Source: Pseudarthrobacter sp. (GTDB lineage: Bacteria; Actinomycetota; Actinomycetes; Actinomycetales; Micrococcaceae). From it: a stretch of 8,763 bases of DNA. Below the pieces are notes generated by a model. The model made no database searches. It worked only from the letters and a program-made list of their open reading frames with translations, and was not told where the DNA came from. The stretch covers positions 1-8,763 of the forward strand of contig JABFWC010000314.1 of the NCBI GenBank assembly GCA_013362385.1, written 5' to 3'. The translations under genes and the position numbers were made by a program. Shown piece by piece: positions 1-4,967 of this stretch (its first letter is position 1; the number at the start of each line of letters is the position of its first letter).

Positions 1-178
1 GCTGCCCGTGGAAGGGCCGGGCGCCCTCCTGCGGGGTGAACCTCCCGGTTCCCGGAGTGACGAAAGAGCAGTGCGAGTAATTGCCCAAACGGCCGGCTCC
101 GGCGTCGCCGATGGCAGCCAGCACCCTGTGGGTGTGGGACGCGGGGACATAAACCACCAGTGCATGGAGCTCGGCCAT
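1..178 (-). CDS. YqfO/NIF3-like CutA-fold protein (partial, 3' end outside window)
   Basis: The reverse strand is open from an ATG at 178-176 to the window edge and encodes 59 residues beginning MAELHALVVYVP. The segment GAGRLGNYSHCSF followed by TPGTGRF and an EGARPFHG stretch is the signature of the CutA/PII-like domain inserted in YqfO-type NIF3 proteins, which also occurs as a stand-alone protein of roughly 100 residues in many bacteria. The biochemical role is not established; a small-ligand or metal-binding role is only inferred from the fold. The ATG at 178 is preceded by AGGA with an 8-nt spacer. An in-frame ATG at 253 exists but lies in the proposed -10 element and has no ribosome binding site, so I prefer 178. 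The C-terminal half lies outside the window, so I cannot tell whether the protein is stand-alone or part of a larger NIF3 protein. Confidence 0.82.
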   Translation of the reverse strand, partial: MAELHALVVYVPASHTHRVLAAIGDAGAGRLGNYSHCSFVTPGTGRFTPQEGARPFHGQ

Positions 179-248
179 GGACCCTATCCTGCCCGAAGCC
201 ACCGTCCGGGCGGCACGGTTTCCATTGCTTATCCCGGCGGCACCCACG

Positions 249-277
249 ATCATGGGAACGTACACCGATTGGGCCAA
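249..277 (-). promoter_or_regulatory. Candidate promoter of the YqfO-like gene with dyad over the -35
   Basis: On the reverse strand TTGGCC (277-272) and CATGAT (254-249) are separated by 17 nt, each matching the sigma-70-type consensus at 4 of 6 bases. Transcription would start near 242, giving a leader of about 65 nt before the ATG at 178. A 13-bp dyad, GATTGG-G-CCAATC (267-279), covers the -35 element and could be an operator. This is motif reading only, with no experimental support. Confidence 0.35.
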
Positions 278-450
278 TCTCAAGATTGTGAGTTGCGCGG
301 CCTGGCGTTGCAGTGCCGGACCGGGCAGTTCAACGGCGTGCGCGTGGGGAAATGGGCGCGTTGGGGGCGTCCATTTCCGGTTTAAGCCAGCAAACGTACC
401 CGGCGGCGCCGGCAGATCCCCGGCCTCGAAAAGGTATTGGCGCAAGCCAA

Positions 451-480
451 TTGGGCGTTGCGGAAAAGTTCAGGTAGTCT
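451..480 (+). promoter_or_regulatory. Candidate tRNA-Ser promoter
   Basis: TTGGGC (451-456) and TAGTCT (475-480) are 18 nt apart. They would start transcription near 487, about 22 nt before the mature tRNA. The -35 sits in the imperfect inverted repeat 441-462 (CGCAA and TTGCG arms flanking CCAATTGG). The -10 match is modest and other assignments are possible. Confidence 0.3.
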
Positions 481-487
481 TGTACCT

Positions 488-504
488 GCTTTTGATTCAA
501 AAGC
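488..504 (+). other. Perfect leader hairpin just upstream of tRNA-Ser
   Basis: GCTTTTG (488-494) and CAAAAGC (498-504) form a perfect 7-bp stem with a 3-nt ATT loop, ending 4 nt before the tRNA 5' end at 509. It would lie in the 5' leader of the pre-tRNA if transcription starts near 487. It shares base 488 with a second dyad, CAGGTA (471-476) and TACCTG (483-488). A role in processing or regulation is inference. Confidence 0.55.
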
Positions 505-508
505 AGTT

Positions 509-593
509 GGAGAATTCGCCTAGCGGCCTATGGCGCACGCCTGGAACGCGTGTTGGGTTAACGCCCTCGGGGGTTCAAATCCCCCATTCTCCG
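509..593 (+). tRNA. tRNA-Ser (anticodon GGA)
   Basis: The 85-nt sequence folds as a class II tRNA. The acceptor stem is GGAGAAT (509-515) with ATTCTCC (586-592) and discriminator G at 593. The anticodon stem is CACGC (536-540) with GCGTG (548-552), closing a 7-nt loop CTGGAAC in which the anticodon GGA is 543-545, reading UCC/UCU serine codons. A long variable arm with a GGG/CCC stem follows, as expected for serine. The T arm is GGGGG-TTCAAAT-CCCCC. No CCA is encoded; bases 594-596 are CCG, so CCA must be added after transcription. Confidence 0.96.
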
Positions 594-599
594 CCGGTC

Positions 600-641
600 A
601 AGAACCCGGCTCCGGTATCCCCGGGGCCGGGTTCTTTCGTT
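600..641 (+). terminator. Rho-independent-type terminator after tRNA-Ser
   Basis: AAGAACCCGGC (600-610) pairs perfectly with GCCGGGTTCTT (626-636), an 11-bp stem with a 15-nt loop that can pair further through CCGG. A short T-rich stretch (TTCGTT) follows. It begins 7 nt after the mature tRNA, as expected for a monocistronic tRNA. The DUF2236 gene converges from the right, so the hairpin may also stop that transcript, although no U-tract is present on the reverse side. Confidence 0.8.
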
Positions 642-698
642 ACGCCAACTTTCGCCTCAGCGACCTTTCGCTGGGCCCACTTTCGGAGCCGGCGCCGG

Positions 699-1631
699 TC
701 AGGTAAGGCCTCCTGATGGCTCACCCAGCCGCCGCAGCCGTTGCCTCGCCGCGCGCTCGCTGGGTCCCATGCTCCGCCTGCCGCCCAAAGCCAGTCTTAC
801 GACGCCGAGCACCGTCTTGGTTGCCAGCTTCACCGGGAGGGGGAACGGGCCGAGGCGTGGGACGGAAAGTCCAAGCATGGCGCGGTACCGCGGCTCCAGG
901 CTGTAGACAGCTCCGGCGAACAGCACCCGGTACCCGGGCCGCAGCAAGGGATGCAGGGGCGGGTTCCGGATGAACCGCACGGTCTCCGCAACCCTTTCGT
1001 CCGCGCGCAGTTCGCCTTGTCCGTACCAGCGGTCCAGCTCACTGCGCATGTCCGCTTCCGTCAGCGGCGGATCCGCCACGCCCATCAGGCTGCCCGCCTG
1101 GGCCCATTCACGAATGTAGGCGTCCGGGCCGCCGGGAATCGGTCCGCCCCAGATCTTGTGGGCCGTGAGGAAGGCGTCGGTGAAGGCAAGGTGGATCCAG
1201 CGGGCGAGTGCGGGATCATTGGCGCTGTAGGTACGCAAGGCACCGGCGTTGTCCCGGTAACGTCCCTTGACGGGCTCGTGCAGGTGGCGGACGCGCGCGG
1301 ACGCCTCCTCTGCCGCGCTCCTTGAGCCATAGGTGACGGTGAAGATCCACCGGATGGTGCTGGCCAGGCGGCGAAGGGGGTCCTCACGGAAGTTGGAGTG
1401 CTCGTGCACCCCGGCAAGTGCCCCGGGATGCAGGGACTGCATGAGCAGGGTGCGGATACCCGCCACAATCGGGGACATGGATCCATGGACCGCCCACACC
1501 GCGGACCCGGGCAGGTGGTACCCGGGGTCATCGCCGTCCGCCAGCCGCAGGGACCACTCCGGCGGCCCGTCTGCCCTGCCGGAAAAGGTCTTCTTCAGTT
1601 CGTCCTGCCACACGCGAAGGACATTGCGCAT
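699..1631 (-). CDS. MpaB/DUF2236 family oxygenase-like protein
   Basis: The 310-residue protein matches the DUF2236 family, named for the rubber oxygenase (Lcp) and MpaB catalytic domain; members of known function bind heme b. Family hallmarks are MQSLHPGALAGVHEHSNF (64-81) followed by REDPLRRL (82-89), then DPALARWIHLAFTDAFLTAH (139-158). They contain His68, Arg82 and His147, the kind of conserved His/Arg positions expected around the heme. Length is normal for the family (about 290-330). There is no signal peptide, so it should be cytoplasmic. The substrate is unknown, and many actinobacteria carry several paralogues with no assigned role. The start ATG (1631-1629) lacks a strong ribosome binding site. 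On the reverse strand a TACAAT hexamer (1724-1719) is a possible -10 about 90 nt upstream, without a clear -35. It stands alone, convergent with the tRNA and divergent from the M23 gene. Confidence 0.88.
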   Translation of the reverse strand: MRNVLRVWQDELKKTFSGRADGPPEWSLRLADGDDPGYHLPGSAVWAVHGSMSPIVAGIRTLLMQSLHPGALAGVHEHSNFREDPLRRLASTIRWIFTVTYGSRSAAEEASARVRHLHEPVKGRYRDNAGALRTYSANDPALARWIHLAFTDAFLTAHKIWGGPIPGGPDAYIREWAQAGSLMGVADPPLTEADMRSELDRWYGQGELRADERVAETVRFIRNPPLHPLLRPGYRVLFAGAVYSLEPRYRAMLGLSVPRLGPFPLPVKLATKTVLGVVRLALGGRRSMGPSERAARQRLRRLGEPSGGLT

Positions 1632-1689
1632 GACCCATTGTTGCCCATTTTCCCGGGGCGGGCAGCGCGTCCCCCCGGACAGGGCAGCG

Positions 1690-1803
1690 GTGAACCCCTA
1701 ACGCCGCAAAAAACCCGCATTGTACGGGCGCAGGGTTCACAGGTTTGCATGCCTGTGGTCCCATGGGACGTACCGTCGAGACAGCGCGCGGTCAGCCACG
1801 TGG
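1690..1803 (+). promoter_or_regulatory. Dyad-rich control region upstream of the M23 gene
   Basis: The gap between the divergent DUF2236 and M23 genes contains five dyads. GTGAACCC (1690-1697) pairs with GGGTTCAC (1733-1740), enclosing CCCG (1714-1717)/CGGG (1725-1728). CACAGG (1738-1743) pairs with CCTGTG (1752-1757). A perfect 12-bp palindrome, GTCCCATGGGAC, spans 1758-1769. CCACGTGG spans 1796-1803 and touches the ribosome binding site GGTGGAG (1802-1808). TACCGT (1771-1776) could be a -10 just after the 12-bp palindrome, placing the transcript start near 1783. Whether these are DNA operators or an RNA leader structure cannot be told from sequence alone. Confidence 0.45.
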
Positions 1804-1816
1804 TGGAGTCAGAGAA

Positions 1817-3406
1817 TTGGGCAAGCATTGGACGCCCGGCAACCGGAAGCCGGGTCAAGGCTCCCTGCCGATTGTTGCGCGCGCGGCGACCGCCGCTGGT
1901 GCGCTTGCGGCATCCGTGGCCGCGGTTGGCCTCGCCGCCGGTTCGGAAGGACCCGGCCAGGCTGCAGGTCCGGTTGCCAAGGCAGGGGCAAACCGGGCCG
2001 CCCCAACTGCGTCCGGCGCCCCGTCGCGGAAAACTGCCCCCGCGCCAGGGCAGCTGCCTGCCGAAGCTGCCGGGGCGGCCTCCGGCCAGGTGGGGGCGGA
2101 AACGCCGGGGCCGGTCCTGTCCGATCCCCGTGCAATCGTTTCCTTCCCCCATCCCGCTGTCGGCAGCTTCGGAGAGGACGGATCCGCAGGCCTGGCCGTC
2201 GGGCCGGCTGGCGTTGGCAGGCCGCCCGCCGGGTTCCTCATGGCACCGCTGCAGGTCCTCTATCCGAGTTCGCCGTTCGGATTTCGGGTCAGTCCGCTCA
2301 GTGGAATGGCGGGAGATTTCCACCTCGGCCAGGATTATGCGGCCCCGTGCGGAACTACCGTCCATGCAGCGGACGCCGGCGTCGTCAGGGCGGCGGGATG
2401 GCATCCGTGGGGCGGTGGCAACCGGGTGGAAATCGACCACGGTGACGGACTGGTCACCACCTACAACCACCTGGAATCGATCGGCGTCCGGGAGGGCGAC
2501 AAAGTGCAGGCCGGACAGGCAGTTGCCCGGGTGGGAACCACAGGGTGGTCCACCGGGTGCCACCTGCACTTCGAGACCATCCTCGGGGGCCGTTATGCGA
2601 ATCCCCTGGGATGGAGCTTCCTTCCGCTGCGGGCACTGGGCGAGTTGCTGCCGGACCAACTCGTTGCCTACGGGCCCGGTGGCAATTCCCTCTCCGACGG
2701 CAGGGTGAGCTGGACCATTCCACTGCCGGTGGTGCCGGACAACGGGTTCCCGGCATCGGGCTCGCAAACAGGGGGCTCGACGGCGGCACCACCACCTCAG
2801 GTGACCGGAACCGTGCCTGCACCATCACCCCTGCCCCCATCCAGCGGTCCGTCGCCCTCACCTTCGCCCAGCGGTCCGTCGCCCTCACCTTCGCCCAGCG
2901 GTCCGTCGCCCTCACCTTCGCCCACCGGGCCGTCGCCCTCGCCCACGCCAACCGAACCTTCGCCCACGCCCACTCCGACCGCGCTGTCGCCCACGCCGAC
3001 TGAACCGTCGCCGTCGCCCACCCTGACGGCGCCGTCGTCGCCGCCGCCGACCCCACCCTCACCGTCACCAAGCGAATCCTTGCCGTCACCTAGCGACCCG
3101 TCGTCGTCCACCCACAAGCCCGCCCCCACGGTGACCGATCCGGCCCCGGCTCCCACAAGGGAACCGGCCCCGGTCATCACGGAACCGGAACCAGCTGCAC
3201 CTACGGCGGACCCTGCCCCGACGCCCGCTCCCGCGCCCACTCGCGCGTCCGACGAAAGGACGGTGCCCGTGACAACGGTGCCCGTGACGCCGGCGCCCAG
3301 CCCGGACCCGTACATTGATGCGACGGCAACGAATACTTCGTATGACGAACCTTCCGGAGACCCGACGACGCTCGCCCCTTTACCAGATCCCGCTAACACT
3401 CAATGA
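1817..3406 (+). CDS. Secreted M23 family metallopeptidase with Pro/Ser/Thr-rich tail
   Basis: A peptidoglycan endopeptidase-type protein of 529 residues from TTG 1817, the start preceded by GGTGGAG with an 8-nt spacer. This gives a classical export signal: a basic n-region (GKHWTPGNRKPGQGS) and a hydrophobic segment at about 18-42. The frame stays open to TTG 1745 and ATG 1763, but those lie in the dyad region without ribosome binding sites. Residue numbers here count from 1817. A low-complexity Ala/Pro/Gly segment precedes the M23 (LytM/peptidase_M23) domain at about 145-265. It carries HLGQD (His169, Asp173), TTYNHL (His218) and HLHF (His249, His251), the full zinc-ligand and catalytic set, so it is predicted active. 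Residues from about 320 on are Pro/Ser/Thr/Ala-rich and repetitive, with no LPXTG motif or membrane anchor, so the tail probably spans the wall. The gene overlaps the peroxidase gene by 65 nt. Confidence 0.88.
   Translation: MGKHWTPGNRKPGQGSLPIVARAATAAGALAASVAAVGLAAGSEGPGQAAGPVAKAGANRAAPTASGAPSRKTAPAPGQLPAEAAGAASGQVGAETPGPVLSDPRAIVSFPHPAVGSFGEDGSAGLAVGPAGVGRPPAGFLMAPLQVLYPSSPFGFRVSPLSGMAGDFHLGQDYAAPCGTTVHAADAGVVRAAGWHPWGGGNRVEIDHGDGLVTTYNHLESIGVREGDKVQAGQAVARVGTTGWSTGCHLHFETILGGRYANPLGWSFLPLRALGELLPDQLVAYGPGGNSLSDGRVSWTIPLPVVPDNGFPASGSQTGGSTAAPPPQVTGTVPAPSPLPPSSGPSPSPSPSGPSPSPSPSGPSPSPSPTGPSPSPTPTEPSPTPTPTALSPTPTEPSPSPTLTAPSSPPPTPPSPSPSESLPSPSDPSSSTHKPAPTVTDPAPAPTREPAPVITEPEPAAPTADPAPTPAPAPTRASDERTVPVTTVPVTPAPSPDPYIDATATNTSYDEPSGDPTTLAPLPDPANTQ
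2843..2923 (+). repeat. Three tandem copies of a 27-bp unit in the M23 tail
   Basis: Units at 2843-2869, 2870-2896 and 2897-2923 are identical at the nucleotide level and encode SGPSPSPSP each time. A degenerate fourth unit (TGPSPSPTP) follows at 2924-2950. Exact identity, not just protein-level similarity, suggests recent expansion by slippage or unequal recombination. The copy number may vary between strains without breaking the frame. Confidence 0.92.
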
Positions 3407-3854
3407 CGGCACAGGAACGGAATTCGGCCGGTTCGAAGGAAAGGTGGTGCTCGTGGTCAACGTGGCCTCCAACTGTGGCTTCACGCAGCAGTACGCAGCA
3501 CTCGAATCCCTCTACGGCAGGTTCCGTGACCGCGGCTTCGAGATCCTGGGCATACCCTGCAACCAGTTCGCCGGGCAGGAGCCGGGCACGGACCGCGACA
3601 TCGCAGAGTTCTGCGAACGCCATTTCGGGGTCACCTTCCCGCTGACGGCCAAGGCGGATGTCCGGGGCCGGAACCAGCACCCGCTGTACGCCGGGCTCAC
3701 GAAGTTCAGGTCCGGCCTGCTGCCCGGGCTGGTGAAGTGGAACTTCGAGAAGTTCCTGGTGAACCGCGACGGCGACGTGGTGGCACGGTTTGCGCCGGCG
3801 GTGGAACCCGACTCGCCCCGGGTCCTCAGCGCGGTCGAGGAATGGCTGGGGTGA
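3342..3854 (+). CDS. Glutathione peroxidase family (probably thioredoxin-dependent)
   Basis: A 170-residue cytoplasmic peroxidase that reduces hydrogen peroxide and organic hydroperoxides. The thioredoxin fold carries the GPx signatures NVASNCGFT with peroxidatic Cys45, PCNQFAGQEP with Gln79, and KWNFEKFLVNRDG with Trp133/Asn134, giving a Cys-type, not selenocysteine, catalytic tetrad. Cys91 (AEFCERHFG) lies where two-Cys GPx enzymes keep their resolving cysteine, so thioredoxin is the likelier reductant; this is inference. Length is normal. The start is uncertain: ATG 3342 gives a good N-terminus but has no Shine-Dalgarno, and an in-frame ATG at 3318 is equally unsupported. No usable in-frame start exists between 3342 and the conserved core. 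The gene begins inside the M23 gene, which ends at 3406, so expression may depend on co-transcription or coupling. Pairing a wall hydrolase with a peroxidase has no obvious functional logic. Confidence 0.93.
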   Translation: MTNLPETRRRSPLYQIPLTLNDGTGTEFGRFEGKVVLVVNVASNCGFTQQYAALESLYGRFRDRGFEILGIPCNQFAGQEPGTDRDIAEFCERHFGVTFPLTAKADVRGRNQHPLYAGLTKFRSGLLPGLVKWNFEKFLVNRDGDVVARFAPAVEPDSPRVLSAVEEWLG

Positions 3855-3883
3855 GGCGCGCCAATCCATATCCGGAATTCATA

Positions 3884-3910
3884 GTGCGCAATCCAGAGTG
3901 AAAGTGCGCA
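3884..3910. promoter_or_regulatory. Paired GTGCGCA direct repeats upstream of the cpdA-like gene
   Basis: GTGCGCA occurs at 3884-3890 and 3904-3910. The copies start 20 bp apart, about two helical turns, and each contains the palindrome TGCGCA. This is the geometry of a protein binding on one DNA face, in a notably AT-richer 180-bp interval. No regulator is identified and chance occurrence is possible. Confidence 0.3.
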
Positions 3911-3952
3911 GTTTTGCGAAGTTTTTCCACATCAGGTACGGCGATTCACCCA

Positions 3953-3980
3953 TTGTTTGCCAAATGTCTGATTGGATAAA
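3953..3980 (+). promoter_or_regulatory. Candidate promoter of the cpdA-like gene
   Basis: TTGTTT (3953-3958) and GATAAA (3975-3980) with a 16-nt spacer form a weak sigma-70-like promoter. An alternative -35, TTGCCA (3957-3962), matches better but lacks a well-placed -10. A small hairpin, GGGAAG (3999-4004) with CTTCCC (4010-4015) and a 5-nt loop, would lie in the leader just ahead of the ribosome binding site AGAGG (4025-4029). Confidence 0.3.
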
Positions 3981-4034
3981 GATTACTGAAGGGTAGAAGG
4001 GAAGAACGGCTTCCCACCGACCACAGAGGCAGCA

Positions 4035-4964
4035 ATGGAGCACATCGAGGCCGAACATCCCCGGCCACGCCATTTCCTACTCCACCTGAGCGACCCCCAT
4101 TTGTTGGGAGGTGCAGAACCCCTTTACGGATCCGTCGACAGCGAAGCGCGGCTCATCCAGCTCTTCGATGAAGTGAAGGCATCCGGCGCGCGGCCGGAAG
4201 CCGTAATCTTCACCGGAGACCTCGCGGACAAAGGTGACCCAGGGGCCTACGTGAAGCTGCGGGCCATCGTGGAGCCCGCTTGCCGGGATATGGGCGCAGA
4301 GGTCATCTGGGCCATGGGCAACCACGACGACCGTGCCAACTTCCGCATGGGCCTGCTCGACCAGCCCGGAACCGCCGACCCCGTGGACAACAGTTACTTC
4401 ATCAACGGGCTGCGTGTCATCACGCTGGACACCACGGTGCCCGGGTTCCATCATGGCGAGCTGAGCCCGGAACAGCTGGACTGGCTGGCCCGGCAGCTGG
4501 AGACCCCCGCCCCGGACGGCACCATCCTGGCCCTCCACCATCCGCCGGTACCGTCCGTGCTGGACCTTTCGGTGCTGGTCGAACTGCGGGACCAGGCCTC
4601 GCTGGCGGCCGTGGTGCGCAATTCCGACGTCCGGACCATCCTCGCCGGCCACCTGCACTACTCCACCACCGCAATGTTTGCCGGTGTCCCCGTTTCGGTC
4701 GCCTCGGCCTCCTGCTACACCCAGGACCTGAACGTGCCCGTGGGCGGCACCCGCGGGCAGGACGGCGGCCAGGCCTTCAACCTGGTGCACGTGTACGAGC
4801 ACACGATTGTGCACTCCGTGGTTCCGCTCGGCACCTCTCCCACGGTTGGCGAATATGTGTCACCCGAGGAGACGGCGGCACGCCTGGAAGCGGCGGGCGT
4901 CAGGATTCCGGAGACCACCAAGCAGCGCGGCGGCGCACGCCTCGGAGCGCCCACCCGGCGCTAG
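4035..4964 (+). CDS. cpdA: Rv0805/CpdA-type class III cyclic-nucleotide phosphodiesterase
   Basis: A 309-residue calcineurin-like metallophosphoesterase very close, from memory, to Mycobacterium tuberculosis Rv0805, including [51 protein letters not shown] and [13 protein letters not shown]. The dinuclear metal ligands are all present one position earlier than in Rv0805: Asp20, His22, Asp62, Asn96, His168, His206 and His208, with catalytic His97. Rv0805 hydrolyses 3',5'-cAMP weakly and 2',3'-cyclic nucleotides better, and has been reported to affect the cell envelope independently of cAMP. No signal peptide is seen. The ATG has AGAGG 5 nt upstream. The stop lies 3 nt from the stop of the convergent Stealth gene, leaving no room for a terminator, so the two transcripts must overlap at their 3' ends. 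The symbol is by family; the true substrate could be another phosphodiester. Confidence 0.94.
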   Translation: MEHIEAEHPRPRHFLLHLSDPHLLGGAEPLYGSVDSEARLIQLFDEVKASGARPEAVIFTGDLADKGDPGAYVKLRAIVEPACRDMGAEVIWAMGNHDDRANFRMGLLDQPGTADPVDNSYFINGLRVITLDTTVPGFHHGELSPEQLDWLARQLETPAPDGTILALHHPPVPSVLDLSVLVELRDQASLAAVVRNSDVRTILAGHLHYSTTAMFAGVPVSVASASCYTQDLNVPVGGTRGQDGGQAFNLVHVYEHTIVHSVVPLGTSPTVGEYVSPEETAARLEAAGVRIPETTKQRGGARLGAPTRR

Positions 4965-4967
4965 AGG

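Larger units (their letters stand above)
179..508. other. Gene-free interval between YqfO-like gene and tRNA-Ser
   Basis: No convincing gene lies here. Plus-strand open frames exist but have no recognisable protein or ribosome binding site. The interval holds the candidate reverse promoter (249-277), a dyad at 267-279, a second dyad AATCT-CA-AGATT (276-287), an imperfect inverted repeat built around CCAATTGG (441-462), an inverted repeat CAGGTA/TACCTG (471-488) and the hairpin at 488-504. I see nothing in 288-440. Confidence 0.6.

Noticed and set aside
509..593. Integration site of a mobile element at tRNA-Ser
   Set aside because: There is no integrase gene, and I noticed no duplicated tRNA 3' end or composition break in the window.
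177..716. Plus-strand open frame running through tRNA-Ser
   Set aside because: It reads through the tRNA and its terminator and has no family resemblance or ribosome binding site.
1707..1728. Reverse-strand terminator (CCCG/CGGG hairpin followed by six T)
   Set aside because: The stem is only 4 bp and no reverse gene ends just upstream. It more likely belongs to the dyad-rich control region.
1690..1816. c-di-AMP (ydaO) riboswitch, often found upstream of actinobacterial wall hydrolases
   Set aside because: The conserved blocks I would expect, such as a GGGGUGAAUC-like segment and a CCCGACAGCU-like 3' segment, are not present. Only dyads are visible, so I call it an unassigned control region. 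A covariance-model search would settle it.
1595..2767. 390-codon minus-strand open frame
   Set aside because: It lies antisense to the M23 gene in GC-rich sequence, shows no recognisable domain, and its product is compositionally random. The same holds for the plus-strand frame at 1398-2708.
2843..2950. CRISPR-like array
   Set aside because: The units are contiguous with no spacers and encode an in-frame Pro/Ser repeat.
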